Shown: piece by piece, positions 25,852 through 35,611 of the stretch
Numbering within the stretch: position 1 is the stretch's first letter
Layout: each line of letters begins with the position of its first letter
Assembly: GCF_018860855.1 (NCBI RefSeq)
Contig: NZ_JAHKQE010000004.1
Location: forward strand, 124,001 to 188,000
Length of the DNA stretch: 64,000 nucleotides
Direction: 5' to 3'
Origin: Amphritea atlantica
Lineage (GTDB): Bacteria > Pseudomonadota > Gammaproteobacteria > Pseudomonadales > Balneatricaceae
Made by a program: the position numbers and the translations under genes
The notes under the pieces: model-generated
What the model saw: only the letters and a program-made list of their open reading frames with translations
The model's database searches: none
Told to the model about the DNA's origin: nothing

Positions 25852-27759
25852 ATGGGCTTACCAGATTTTAGTCGTATTAATCGCCGTAGGGAAATAAGTA
25901 ACCGACTTTGTGTGGGTCTTTTTTGTGAGCATCTAGGGCGCCTCTTTGCGCTGCTGATGTTGCTAATGATCAGCACTGTTTGTCAGGCTCAGTCGCCGAT
26001 CAAACTATCATCCTCGATGGCGGGTATAGGCACGGGAATGAATGTTTTGTATCTTGAAGATGCAAGCCACACCTATACTTGGGAACAGATAAAGAGCGAA
26101 CCACTTGCTGCTCGTTTTATGCCGCTGCCAAACGGGAATAGTAACTTTGGTATCAGTGGTGCTGATTTCTGGTTGCGTATCGATCTAGAAAACAGCAGTG
26201 AAGAAGCATTGTCATGGTTGCTAGAAGTACCTCACCCCAATTGGGATTTTGTTACCTTTTATACGCAAGGTGCTGCAGCCCAAGTGGGCGGTGATCATAT
26301 CCCATTGACTGAACGTGCGGTTGCTGCTGAGAGCAACTTATATCCGGTGAATACACCTGCAGAAACGGTCCAGCGGATATGGGTTAAACTCTCCTATGCA
26401 TTGCCGGGTAAGGCCGAAACTCAGCTATTAATGTGGACCCCCGATGCCTTTTCGCAACACTACGCCAAAGGTTATTTTGTTATTGGCACTTTTATCGGTA
26501 TTGGTTTGCTGCTGGTGCTTTCTAATTTTTTGATCGGCTATTCCACCCATTTACCCGAATACAAATGGTATACCTTATATATTATGGCGGCGATGATGGT
26601 GTTGTTGACCAATACCGGTCTTGGCTATCGCTATTTGTGGCAGGGACATAACTGGTTTGTCGATTTTGCCCCGATCATTTTTGCCGTGCTGACATTGGTG
26701 TTGGCGACTCAATTTACGCGTTGTTTTCTGAATACAAAAGAATCGTTGATTATTGATCGGCTGCTGCAATCCCTTTTGGTTTTGGGTGGACTTTCTGTGC
26801 TCTGCTATCTGTTAGGCGGGCGTGAATATGCAGTAAAGCTCACTCTGCTGTATGCGCTTTTGACGGTTTTCTTTCCATTGATTGGCGTGTGGCAATATAA
26901 AAAGGGTCGGGAGGATGCTCGATTTTATGTGCTGGGTTGGAGTATCTGGAGTATGGCGATTCTGATGGCCGTAACGCGGAATATTGGCCTGATTCCTGCT
27001 GATTTTATTACCAATTTTTCTCCTCCGCTGGGGCTATGTATTGAAGGGGTACTGCTTTCCTTAGCGTTGGCAGATCGTATTAACTATTTAACTCAAGAGA
27101 AAGAGACTGCAGAGCTGCAGCATATTCTGCACCTACAGCAACAACAGGCGATGCTTGAAGGGCTGGTATCAGAACGCACAGCTGAACTGGAAAAGGCGGT
27201 GAAGCATGCTGAGTTGCTGGCGCAAACGGATTCGTTGACTGGCGTATTAACCCGTCGTGCTTTCTACGAATTTAGCGAGCGAGAAGTTAATAGAGCTCGT
27301 CGGTTTGAAGCGCCGTTGGCGGTGGTTATGATTGACTTGGATATGTTTAAACGGGTTAATGATAATTACGGTCATGCGACTGGAGATAGGGTCTTGATTG
27401 CGGCAATCAATGCACTGCAAGTGATCATGCGGGATGTCGATATTATCGGGCGTATTGGTGGTGAAGAGTTTGCCGTGCTTTTGCCGCAGACCGGTTTGCA
27501 TGATGCAAATGAGCTGGCCGAGCGCCTCCGAGTAGCGTTGGCAGAGATGGAGGTCAGGGTAGGAGAGCTGAGACTTAAGGTCACCGCCAGTTTCGGTGTG
27601 GCTGCGGTTAATGTGGCAAACGAGTCACTGGCTGATTCGATGCGACGAGCCGATGCTGCGCTTTATCGGGCTAAATCCCATGGCCGTAATCGTGTCGAGC
27701 AAGCCGACGCCTCCGATCTTGTGTTAGAGGCCAGCAGTGGGTCTTTACAAAAGGCTTAA
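25852..27759 (+). CDS. Diguanylate cyclase with 7TMR-DISM sensor
   Basis: A membrane-bound c-di-GMP synthase of about 635 residues. A hydrophobic signal segment ends near CQAQ. A periplasmic 7TMR-DISM extracellular domain follows (about 60-190, with FWLRIDLENSSEE and WLLEVPHPNWDFVTFY), then seven membrane helices (about 205-405), a coiled coil (about 415-460) and a GGDEF domain (about 465-620). The active site is intact (RIGGEEFAVLLP), and an inhibitory I-site RDVD lies five residues before GGEEF. ATG 25852 is the first good methionine; the frame extends 20 codons upstream from a TTG. Activity should be product-inhibited. The ligand is unknown. Confidence 0.88.
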   Translation: MGLPDFSRINRRREISNRLCVGLFCEHLGRLFALLMLLMISTVCQAQSPIKLSSSMAGIGTGMNVLYLEDASHTYTWEQIKSEPLAARFMPLPNGNSNFGISGADFWLRIDLENSSEEALSWLLEVPHPNWDFVTFYTQGAAAQVGGDHIPLTERAVAAESNLYPVNTPAETVQRIWVKLSYALPGKAETQLLMWTPDAFSQHYAKGYFVIGTFIGIGLLLVLSNFLIGYSTHLPEYKWYTLYIMAAMMVLLTNTGLGYRYLWQGHNWFVDFAPIIFAVLTLVLATQFTRCFLNTKESLIIDRLLQSLLVLGGLSVLCYLLGGREYAVKLTLLYALLTVFFPLIGVWQYKKGREDARFYVLGWSIWSMAILMAVTRNIGLIPADFITNFSPPLGLCIEGVLLSLALADRINYLTQEKETAELQHILHLQQQQAMLEGLVSERTAELEKAVKHAELLAQTDSLTGVLTRRAFYEFSEREVNRARRFEAPLAVVMIDLDMFKRVNDNYGHATGDRVLIAAINALQVIMRDVDIIGRIGGEEFAVLLPQTGLHDANELAERLRVALAEMEVRVGELRLKVTASFGVAAVNVANESLADSMRRADAALYRAKSHGRNRVEQADASDLVLEASSGSLQKA

Positions 27760-28201
27760 GATTTTTCGTGTGCAGATAACAAGGTCAAGCACTCTGAAAA
27801 GTAATTCCCTTTGAAAAATAACTGACCCGAAAAAATGCTCTCTGAAGAAACAATTCTCCCTAAAAAATAGTGCTTACCATTCAGGTGGGTGCTCAAGCTG
27901 AGTACTCAACGCACTTAAGCCGTGTTCAAGCCCGTGCTTTTGCGCCACATAACTGAGTTATTTCTCAGCTTGCCGCGGCAGTGTTTTTCACTGTTATGCT
28001 TTTTCAAATGAGTATCGTGGTTAATGTCGTAAGCGATCAATAAACCTCATCTAAAACTTTGCGACTAGTCAGCGCACCTGCACTCTCATCAAAATAGAGG
28101 GCAACGCGATGGTGACCGAACAAAAACTGATCTTTAATATATTGCCTGTGCCTGTTCCTGTCCCTGTGTTGGAGTGGAGGATTTTATCTCAGCTAGAGAA
28201 T
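27760..28201. other. Intergenic region between convergent genes
   Basis: No gene seen. A short run of imperfect hexamer repeats (CCTGTG/CCTGTT/CCTGTC type) lies near 28145-28168. The far end carries the terminator of the monooxygenase gene. Confidence 0.4.
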
Positions 28202-28234
28202 AAAAAAGCCCAGCCAGTTCTACTGGGTGGGCTT
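28202..28234 (-). terminator. Rho-independent terminator of the FAD monooxygenase gene
   Basis: AAGCCCAGCCAGT (28206-28218) pairs with ACTGGGTGGGCTT (28222-28234) with one mismatch. Read on the minus strand, the stem is followed by TTTTTT (28207-28202). Confidence 0.85.
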
Positions 28235-28264
28235 AGTTGTGCATTTGATAGCGGGATGTGACTG

Positions 28265-30199
28265 TTATTTCTGCTCAATCATAAAGACATCAAAGAACTG
28301 CTTAAGCTCTTCGTGTGCCGTCAGGGGTAAGATAGACGCGATATGTTGGTCAGGTCTTACAATCACTATGCAACCGGCGGAGCGGTCAATTTCGCGTAGA
28401 TCGTAGATGTCATTGCCTGGTTCAGCTTGGAATACTTTTTCGTAGTCCCGCAATCCGTATTTTCCTTTTGCCGGCCAGAGGAAGTCATGCAGGTCATGCA
28501 TCGACAAATCCTGCTGCTGGAATACAGCATAGGTATCAATCACCGAATCGACGTCAGCGCCCTTTGGTGTGTATTTTTGCACCGGTGAAGACTCATCGTT
28601 GGCCAAAAAGTCGATGAATTGATAGGCCGCTGATGAAGGCTCTCTAGGGTCTTGTGTATCGCCAAACAGGAATATCCTCCAGCGGCCATCCGCTTTAACC
28701 AAGTGACCTAGATGCTGGCTTCTACCGTCAGCAACACGTGTCGCTTCAGCCGAGTGGATGCGTTGGCCAATGTGAAAGCCTTTGGCTAAATGTTGGTTTT
28801 CTTGACCCGTGCAAATGTATGACGGGAAGTATTCAATCGATGTGCCAGAAACAAAACCGCTTTGGCGCTTCATAAAGGCTTCGATCTTGGCCGTATCAAC
28901 GGTTGATTGCTTGGCGTCATTGCCTGCGGTTGGTCGTGTCGCTACCAGCCTAGACAGCTCACGGTCGGCGTCGATCAATTGTTGCGCTACTTTGCGTCGC
29001 TCCGTACCGTAGGTTCTCAGCAATTTAGGATGACTTTTCCCTTGCAGTACGGCCGCAAGTTTCCAGCCGAGGTTGAAGGTGTCAGGCAGTGAGGTGTTCA
29101 AACCCCAACCACCTTTAGGGCTGTGGGTATGACAGGCGTCACCCGCGACAAATGCACGGGGGATAATGTCTTCTGAACTGCCTACTGGGCGATTATCAAA
29201 GCGCTCAGCAAGGCGTTGGCCAACCTCGTAGATCGACCACCAAGCCACTTCTTTTACATCGAGGGTATAGGGGTGAAAAATCTTTTGAGCTTTGGCGATG
29301 AGGTCTTGTTCGGTCAGGTTGGTATCCTTAACGCGTTTGTCTTTGCCAAGCAGGTCCATCTCAACATAGAACCGGCAAAGATAGCCGCCCTCACGTGGGA
29401 TGGTCATAACGGCGCCGTGATCTTTGGATTGGATAAAGCTCTTGACGCGGATATCTGGGAAGTCGGTGTTCAACAGAATATCCATAACGCCCCAGGCTTT
29501 GTTGGCGGAGTCACCTTCTAGCGGTATGTTCATACTTCTGCGAACGTTACTTCTGGCACCGTCGGTGCCCACTATGTAGCGGGCTTTAACTGTTTCTATT
29601 TTGCCCGCACCTGCCTCATCGGCTCGTTTGAAGGTTGCTGTGATCGGGTACGCATCAAGGTCTTGAGTGAGACTGTCGTCAATCTTCATCTCAATCAGTT
29701 CGCGGCTGTAGTGAGGAAGGAGGTGGGTTACCGATCTTTCCATGCCATCAAGGAGTAGCTCATGCAGGCGTGCCTGATTGACGATACCGTGGACAAACTC
29801 GGAAAGTCCTGCGCGAGCATCGGCGATCTTATGTGTGAGCTTGATGTTCTCAGGGTTGGCCTCATCCGGCTCCCAGAAGGTGTTCTGTTTCAGCTGGTAG
29901 GTCTCTTTAACCACCATTTCACTGCTATTAAAGGCTTCCATGATCTCCATGGTGCGGCAGGATATACCATCCGCGCGGCCAAAGAGTAACGGGCCGGGAG
30001 CCATATCAACAATGCATGTTTTAATGTCGGGGAATTCAGATAGCTGCCTAGCCATGGTTAAGCCCGCAGGTCCAGTACCGATGATCAGAACATCAACTTC
30101 ATTAGGCAGGTCCACAATCGGTGGTTCAGGGTAAGGCTTTCTCGCCTCATCGGGAACTTGGTAATTACCGGGTTTGAACCCGTTCAGATGATATTGCAT
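28265..30199 (-). CDS. FAD-dependent aromatic-ring monooxygenase (3-hydroxybenzoate 4-monooxygenase / phenol hydroxylase-like)
   Basis: A 644-residue class A flavoprotein hydroxylase. It has the Rossmann FAD motif VLIIGTGPAGLTMARQLS (about 37-54), the GTDGARSNVR (DG) motif near residue 210, the FAD ribityl-binding region FVAGDACHTHSP near 350, and a C-terminal thioredoxin-like domain (about 470-640) as in MobA and phenol 2-monooxygenase. Length fits MobA (about 640). Oddly, the usual HSPKAGQGMN..MQD loop next to the flavin reads HSPKGGWGLNTSLPD. It is a single gene with its own terminator and no ring-cleavage genes nearby. The substrate is therefore uncertain. Confidence 0.85.
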   Translation of the reverse strand: MQYHLNGFKPGNYQVPDEARKPYPEPPIVDLPNEVDVLIIGTGPAGLTMARQLSEFPDIKTCIVDMAPGPLLFGRADGISCRTMEIMEAFNSSEMVVKETYQLKQNTFWEPDEANPENIKLTHKIADARAGLSEFVHGIVNQARLHELLLDGMERSVTHLLPHYSRELIEMKIDDSLTQDLDAYPITATFKRADEAGAGKIETVKARYIVGTDGARSNVRRSMNIPLEGDSANKAWGVMDILLNTDFPDIRVKSFIQSKDHGAVMTIPREGGYLCRFYVEMDLLGKDKRVKDTNLTEQDLIAKAQKIFHPYTLDVKEVAWWSIYEVGQRLAERFDNRPVGSSEDIIPRAFVAGDACHTHSPKGGWGLNTSLPDTFNLGWKLAAVLQGKSHPKLLRTYGTERRKVAQQLIDADRELSRLVATRPTAGNDAKQSTVDTAKIEAFMKRQSGFVSGTSIEYFPSYICTGQENQHLAKGFHIGQRIHSAEATRVADGRSQHLGHLVKADGRWRIFLFGDTQDPREPSSAAYQFIDFLANDESSPVQKYTPKGADVDSVIDTYAVFQQQDLSMHDLHDFLWPAKGKYGLRDYEKVFQAEPGNDIYDLREIDRSAGCIVIVRPDQHIASILPLTAHEELKQFFDVFMIEQK

Positions 30200-30587
30200 T
30201 ACGCGATCCTCCTTGTTTATGGCCTTGTTATTGATGTACCGGCCATTAGTTAATATGTTAATGATATTAAGAGAGTGCCACTCAATGCAAGAACATTATG
30301 AACAGAGATGTATCATAAAGTGTAGTTCGGCACTGGATATTGGGTTGGCGACAGCGAGAATAGTTGGCGTTTTTCCAACTATCGAAGCGGTATGTCGTAT
30401 GTCTATTGTTGCAAAAGTTAAAGCATCTTGGCGGGTATTTGTTGTTTCTGATCAGTTACATGGATGTTAATTCCGTTTACTGTTGCATCGAATGTTATAT
30501 TGGTAGCGGTAGATTAGCCGCTGAGTGGTTGGCCATAGGGATGAAGCGACTAACGTGGGTTTTGCAGGCACAAAAAGGAATGGTGAA
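30200..30587. promoter_or_regulatory. Divergent intergenic region, monooxygenase / ABC exporter
   Basis: About 390 bases between divergently transcribed genes, so both promoters should be here. I could not assign convincing -35/-10 boxes or a regulator site, and there is no regulator gene next to either side. A GGAGG motif at 30205-30209 serves the minus-strand monooxygenase start. Confidence 0.45.
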
Positions 30588-31619
30588 ATGAGTAGGAAAA
30601 AAATCATTATACCCATCGTGGTATTGGGGTTAGTCGCTATTGTTGCCCTGTTCTGGTGGCGCACTGAACATGGACATAGTAATGACACCACGGTGCAGCT
30701 GTACGGTAATGTGGATATCCGTGAAGCCCTGTTGGCCTTCAATAGCAGTGAGCATATTGCTGACATCTATGTACAAGAGGGTGATCGCGTTAAAAAAGGA
30801 CAGTTGCTGGCTAATTTGCATACTGAGTTACTTGATGCGCAACTGGCCGAAGCCGAAGCGACACTGCTCGCTCAACAACAGGTTGTTGCTAAGCTGGAGG
30901 CGGGGAGTCGTCCAGAAGAGATTAGTAAGGGGGTGGCTGAATTTAATGCTACCCAAGCTAAGGCGAAGTCGACCCGAGATAGCTATAAGCGGATAGTGCG
31001 GCTGGTGGAGAAGCGGTTAGCATCGGATGAAGATGTCGACAATGCGCGTTCGTTGGCCGATGTCGCTGAAGCTCAGATGGAGGCGGCGAAACAGTCACTA
31101 GCGTTGTTGCAGGCGGGCCCTCGCAAAGAGGACATCGCGGTGGCACGAGCCGAATTGGCTGCGCGTGAGGCGGGCTTGGTGCTAGCTCAGCAGCAATTGG
31201 AAAATGCGAATCTTTATGCGCCCGCCGATGGCGTTATTCGTAACCGTATTTTAGAGCCGGGTGATATGGCGTTTCCTTCAACACCGGTGCTGACGTTGGC
31301 TTTCATTGAACCGGTCTGGGTACGTGCCTATCTGTCGGAAACCGTGTTGGGACAAGTGCCTCTGGGTGCTAAAGCGCTGATCTATACCGACAGTTATCCC
31401 GATAAGGCTTACCAAGGCTGGGTTGGCTATATCTCTCCTACCGCGGAATTTACCCCGAAAAGTGTCCAAACCGAAGAGTTACGTACCCGTTTAGTTTACT
31501 CAGCTAAAATCTATGCCTGTAATGGACAGGGAGAGTTGCGCCTTGGTATGCCGGCCACCGTCACTATTGAGCTTGACCAGTCGTTGGACGAAACCACGAC
31601 TAACGGTTGTGGACAATAG
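30588..31619 (+). CDS. HlyD-family periplasmic adaptor of an ABC exporter (YbhG-like)
   Basis: A 343-residue membrane-fusion protein. A short N-terminal membrane anchor (IIIPIVVLGLVAIVALFWW) is followed by the lipoyl/barrel-sandwich half DIYVQEGDRVKKGQLLANL, a long alpha-helical hairpin (about 85-200, rich in Ala, Glu and Gln) and the second half YAPADGVIRNRILEPGDMA. ATG 30588 follows GGTGA; the longer frame is without a ribosome binding site. It would link the inner-membrane ABC transporter encoded downstream to an outer-membrane channel. The four-gene order matches E. coli ybhGFSR, a drug or toxic-compound exporter. Confidence 0.88.
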   Translation: MSRKKIIIPIVVLGLVAIVALFWWRTEHGHSNDTTVQLYGNVDIREALLAFNSSEHIADIYVQEGDRVKKGQLLANLHTELLDAQLAEAEATLLAQQQVVAKLEAGSRPEEISKGVAEFNATQAKAKSTRDSYKRIVRLVEKRLASDEDVDNARSLADVAEAQMEAAKQSLALLQAGPRKEDIAVARAELAAREAGLVLAQQQLENANLYAPADGVIRNRILEPGDMAFPSTPVLTLAFIEPVWVRAYLSETVLGQVPLGAKALIYTDSYPDKAYQGWVGYISPTAEFTPKSVQTEELRTRLVYSAKIYACNGQGELRLGMPATVTIELDQSLDETTTNGCGQ

Positions 31620-31621
31620 CG

Positions 31622-33370
31622 GTGAGCAGTGCTGCGCTTAAATTTTCGGCGGTTAGCAAAACCTTCACCGATGGCCGGCAGGTGTCGGCGCTGGACGATG
31701 TAAGTTTTAGTATTCAACCGGGTCGCGTGACAGGATTAATCGGTCCCGATGGAGCGGGCAAGACGACACTGATACGCTTAGCCGCCGGTTTATTACTGCC
31801 GGATGCGGGCGACATTCGCGTCTTGGATATCGATGCGCTTGCCGAGCCTTTGAGGGTTCAGTCTAGCATTAGCTATATGCCGCAGCGTTTCGGCCTGTAT
31901 GAAGATCTGAGTGTGCAGGAAAATCTTGATCTCTACGCCGACCTGCAAGGATTACCGGTATTAGAGCGCCCAGCTCGCTATGCCGAGTTGATGCAGATGA
32001 CCGGACTGTCTCCCTTCGCGCAGCGTTTGGCGGGACAGTTGTCCGGCGGCATGAAACAAAAACTCGGGCTTGCCTGCACCTTAGTGCGTTCACCGCGATT
32101 GCTGTTGTTAGATGAGCCTACGGTGGGTGTTGACCCTGTGTCACGCCGTGAGTTGTGGCAGATCGTCTATCGGCAGGTGCAAGAGGCTGGTATGACAGTG
32201 TTACTCAGTACGGCCTATCTAGATGAAGCGGAACGCTGTGACGAGGTAATCTTACTGCATCAGGGCAAGTTGCTCGATCAGGGGGAGCCTGCGAAATTCA
32301 GCCGCTCAGTGGCAGGCCGTACTTTTCGGGTCAGTACTCAAACGTTGAGTCATCGTCGTTTGCAGGAAGCATTGAGCCGAGCGCCTGGCGTGTTGGATGC
32401 GCTGATTGAGGGCGAGACGGTGCGTTTGGTCATGGAAACCGCCCAGCCGCCCACGGCTGAACGTTTACTGCCGGGACAAACGGATATTAATATTAGCGCG
32501 GTGGAACCACGGTTCGAAGACGCCTTTATCGCACGGCTAAAAGTTCGTCGCACAGACGCGCCGCAGGTTGAATTTACACCGCCATCAAAAATAGACGCGG
32601 CAGCGGGCGATGAGGTCATCCGAGTTGATAAGTTACAACGCCGTTTTGGTGACTTTATTGCGGTCAATAATGTCAGTTTTAGCGTGCGTCGGGGAGAGAT
32701 TTTTGGCTTGCTCGGGGCAAATGGTGCGGGTAAATCCACGACTTTTCGTATGCTTTGTGGCTTGTTGCCCGTCAGCAGCGGAGAGCTAGCGGTCGCCGGT
32801 TATGATCTGCGCCGCGCGGCTGCCACGGCTCGTGGACGCATTGGTTATATGGCGCAGAAGTTCTCGCTGTATAGCAATCTATCAGTACGACAGAATTTAC
32901 AGTTTTTCTCCAGCGCCTACGGTTTAAGGGGAAAACAACAAAAAGCCCGTTTGGATTGGGCACTGACCACCTTCGAGTTGGCAGCCTTTCAGAATGCTAA
33001 TGCGGGGGATCTGCCCTTAGGCTATAAACAGCGCCTGTCGTTTGCTGCAGCGTTAATGCACGAACCCGATATTCTCTTTCTTGATGAGCCTACCTCAGGT
33101 GTTGACCCACTGGCTCGACGGGAGTTCTGGGCGCGCACCAATGCGCTGGCTGAGGCGGGGGTGACCGTGTTGGTTACAACCCACTTTATGGAAGAAGCGA
33201 ATTACTGTGATCGCTTGGTGATTATGGCGGATGGTGAAGTGCTAGCCGCAGGAACACCACTGGATATGAAAATGCAGGCTCGGACGGTGGATAATCCTGA
33301 CCCAACGATGGAGGATGCTTTTATTCAGTTAATTGAGCAGCGTCAGCAATCATCGGAGGTTGAGGCATGA
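31622..33370 (+). CDS. ABC exporter ATP-binding protein with two fused ABC domains (YbhF-like)
   Basis: About 582 residues with two nucleotide-binding domains. The first (about 1-230) has Walker A GPDGAGKTTL, signature LSGGMKQK and Walker B LLLLDEPTVGVDP. The second (about 325-560) has Walker A GANGAGKSTT, Walker B ILFLDEPTSGVDP and a degenerate signature LPLGYKQRL in place of LSGG. This asymmetry is common in YbhF-type proteins and implies one dominant ATP site. The start is probably GTG 31622, three bases after the HlyD stop; a TTG at 31607 overlapping that gene is possible. It pairs with the two permeases that follow. Confidence 0.88.
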   Translation: MSSAALKFSAVSKTFTDGRQVSALDDVSFSIQPGRVTGLIGPDGAGKTTLIRLAAGLLLPDAGDIRVLDIDALAEPLRVQSSISYMPQRFGLYEDLSVQENLDLYADLQGLPVLERPARYAELMQMTGLSPFAQRLAGQLSGGMKQKLGLACTLVRSPRLLLLDEPTVGVDPVSRRELWQIVYRQVQEAGMTVLLSTAYLDEAERCDEVILLHQGKLLDQGEPAKFSRSVAGRTFRVSTQTLSHRRLQEALSRAPGVLDALIEGETVRLVMETAQPPTAERLLPGQTDINISAVEPRFEDAFIARLKVRRTDAPQVEFTPPSKIDAAAGDEVIRVDKLQRRFGDFIAVNNVSFSVRRGEIFGLLGANGAGKSTTFRMLCGLLPVSSGELAVAGYDLRRAAATARGRIGYMAQKFSLYSNLSVRQNLQFFSSAYGLRGKQQKARLDWALTTFELAAFQNANAGDLPLGYKQRLSFAAALMHEPDILFLDEPTSGVDPLARREFWARTNALAEAGVTVLVTTHFMEEANYCDRLVIMADGEVLAAGTPLDMKMQARTVDNPDPTMEDAFIQLIEQRQQSSEVEA

Positions 33371-34491
33371 GTTCGTTAGCCCATATGCGTCTCTGGGGGC
33401 TGATCCGTAAGGAGAGTTTGCAGATTCTGCGTGATCCATCGAGCATCGCTATCGCCTTCGTAATGCCGGTCGTGTTGCTGTTTCTGTTTGGCTATGGGGT
33501 TTCTTTAGATGCGAAGCATATCCCCGTGGGTATTGTTATTGAACAACCGGATAGGGAGACCCAATCATTGGCTGGGGCTTTCGAGCGTTCCGAGTTTTTC
33601 AGTCCGCAGTATTTCAGTGTTATTCAAACGGCACAAAAAGCGCTGGATGAGCACCAGATAGACGGCATTGTCTGGTTACGGAGTAATTTTTCCGCGCAGT
33701 TATTATCCAATACCGAATCGCCTATCGGAGTCATCGTCAACGGGGTGGACTCTAATCAGGCGAATATCACCCAACGTTATATTACGGGAACTTGGCAGGG
33801 GTGGCTGAGCCATTATGCTGAGAGTCGTGGCCAGTCACTACAGATGCCGGTGAGTGTAGAGCAGCGAGTCTGGTTTAACACTGCGCTGTCTAGCCGTCTG
33901 TTTCTGGTGCCGGGGTTGATCGCTATCGTGATGACACTGATCGGTTCGCTGCTCACGGCGATGGTGGTGGCGCGGGAGTGGGAACGTGGCACGATGGAGG
34001 CGATGATGGTGACACCCCTTCGTCGCGGCGAGATACTGGCGGGTAAGTTAATCCCTTATTTTGTGCTGGGTATGGGGGGGATGTTGTTCAGTGTGGCGCT
34101 GGCGGTATGGCAGTTTAATGTGCCTTTGCATGGTTCTTTCTGGTTGCTGATGGTCAGTTCGGCGCTGTTTATGCTGGTGGCGTTAGCTATTGGTCTGCTT
34201 ATCTCTATCGTGGCCAAAAATCAGTTCGTCGCGGGGCTGCTGGCTATTATTGTTACGTTTTTACCCGCCTTCATCTTGTCGGGCTTTCTGTTTGATATTC
34301 ACTCCATGCCCAGCTGGATACAGTTTATTACCTACTTAGTACCCGCACGTTATTTTGTGGCGATCCTGCAAACGCTGTTTCTCGCGGGTGATGTATGGTC
34401 GGTGGTGCTGCCGAATATTGCTGCCTTGCTGATTATGTCGTTGTTCTATTTTTCACTGGTGTGGCGCAAATTCCACAAGCGGCTGGAGTAG
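33367..34491 (+). CDS. ABC-2 type permease (YbhS-like)
   Basis: A 374-residue permease whose ATG overlaps the end of the ATPase gene (ATGA). One membrane helix near residue 25-45 (IAIAFVMPVVLLFLFGYGVSL) is followed by a large periplasmic domain (about 50-170) and five more helices. The conserved ABC-2 segment REWERGTMEAMMVTPLRRGEILAGK sits at the cytoplasmic loop that contacts the ATPase. It is the first of two related permeases that form the export channel with the fused ATPase. Confidence 0.9.
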   Translation: MSSLAHMRLWGLIRKESLQILRDPSSIAIAFVMPVVLLFLFGYGVSLDAKHIPVGIVIEQPDRETQSLAGAFERSEFFSPQYFSVIQTAQKALDEHQIDGIVWLRSNFSAQLLSNTESPIGVIVNGVDSNQANITQRYITGTWQGWLSHYAESRGQSLQMPVSVEQRVWFNTALSSRLFLVPGLIAIVMTLIGSLLTAMVVAREWERGTMEAMMVTPLRRGEILAGKLIPYFVLGMGGMLFSVALAVWQFNVPLHGSFWLLMVSSALFMLVALAIGLLISIVAKNQFVAGLLAIIVTFLPAFILSGFLFDIHSMPSWIQFITYLVPARYFVAILQTLFLAGDVWSVVLPNIAALLIMSLFYFSLVWRKFHKRLE

Positions 34492-34494
34492 TCT

Positions 34495-35607
34495 ATGGTT
34501 TTCAGACAGATTTTTGCCCTAGCGATCAAAGAGTTTCTGGCGCTGTTGCGTGATAAGCGTAGCCGCTTTGTCATTATTGGTCCGCCGATTATTCAGTTAC
34601 TGGTGTTCGGTTTTGCGGCGTCCTATGATCTTAATAATGTACCGGTAGCGATCTATAACGAAGATCTTGGCGGTGCGTCGCGAGAATTAGTGAGTCATAT
34701 CGAGGGCTCACCCAATTTTGAGGTTATTGCTTATATTGATCATGACAGCGAAGTTGCCCCGCTAATCGATAATCGGGATGTACTGCTTGTATTGCACCTT
34801 GGTCAATATTTCAGTAGTGATCTTTTGCTGGGTAACAGTGCCTCGTTACAGGTGATATTGGATGGCCGAAACTCCAATACCGCCATGATGGCGATGAATT
34901 ATCTCAATAGTATCGTGTTGGATTATAACCTTAGCTGGTTGGCATCCCGGGGTAAAAGTGGCGCGTTCGCAACGTTGCAAACGCGGGCTTGGTATAACGA
35001 TAATTTACAATCGAATTGGTTTATCGTGCCCGGTATTGTCGGTCTACTGACCCTGCTAGTAACCCTGTTAGTCACATCGCTTTCGGTGGCTCGGGAACGT
35101 GAGGCGGGCACTTTTGACCAATTACTGGTCACGCCTTTGCGGCCCATGGAAATTCTTATCGGTAAAGCTATTCCCGGTATTGTGATTGGTTTGCTAGAGG
35201 CAACGCTGATCATTGTGGTGATGGTGGTTCTATTCGAGATTCCTCTGCGCGGTAGTCTGGGAGCATTGTATCTAGGGATCGGATTATTTCTGCTCTCTGC
35301 GGTGGGGGTTGGCTTGATGATCTCGGCTATCTCCGTGACGCAACAGCAGGCGGTGCTGGGGGCTTTCCTGTTTATGGTGCCGGCGATAGTTCTGTCGGGG
35401 TTTGCAACGCCGATCGCCAATATGCCACCGTTTGTGCAGTGGTTAACCTATCTTGATCCGCTGCGTTATTTCTTGGTGATCGTGCGCGGTGTCACGCTGG
35501 AGGGGAACAGTTATTCACTGTTGATTCATCAGTACTGGCCAATGGCCATCATTGGTTTTGTCACACTGTCGTTAGCCGGTTGGTTGTTTAGGCACCGGAT
35601 GTACTAG
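34495..35607 (+). CDS. ABC-2 type permease (YbhR-like)
   Basis: A 370-residue second permease, three bases after the first. It has the same plan: an N-terminal helix (FVIIGPPIIQLLVFGFAASY), a periplasmic domain to about residue 165 and five C-terminal helices. The coupling segment is REREAGTFDQLLVTPLRPMEILIGK. It is last in the four-gene exporter operon and ends convergently four bases before the AraC regulator gene on the other strand, with no terminator space between them. Confidence 0.9.
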   Translation: MVFRQIFALAIKEFLALLRDKRSRFVIIGPPIIQLLVFGFAASYDLNNVPVAIYNEDLGGASRELVSHIEGSPNFEVIAYIDHDSEVAPLIDNRDVLLVLHLGQYFSSDLLLGNSASLQVILDGRNSNTAMMAMNYLNSIVLDYNLSWLASRGKSGAFATLQTRAWYNDNLQSNWFIVPGIVGLLTLLVTLLVTSLSVAREREAGTFDQLLVTPLRPMEILIGKAIPGIVIGLLEATLIIVVMVVLFEIPLRGSLGALYLGIGLFLLSAVGVGLMISAISVTQQQAVLGAFLFMVPAIVLSGFATPIANMPPFVQWLTYLDPLRYFLVIVRGVTLEGNSYSLLIHQYWPMAIIGFVTLSLAGWLFRHRMY

Positions 35608-35611
35608 CACC

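Noticed and set aside
28145-28168. CCTGTN hexamer run as a CRISPR-like or functional repeat
   Set aside because: It is short, imperfect and without spacers; most likely simple sequence.
30268-30290. TGGCAC motif on the minus strand resembling a sigma54 -24 element before the monooxygenase gene
   Set aside because: The -12 GC is not present at the required spacing, and no sigma54 activator gene is nearby.
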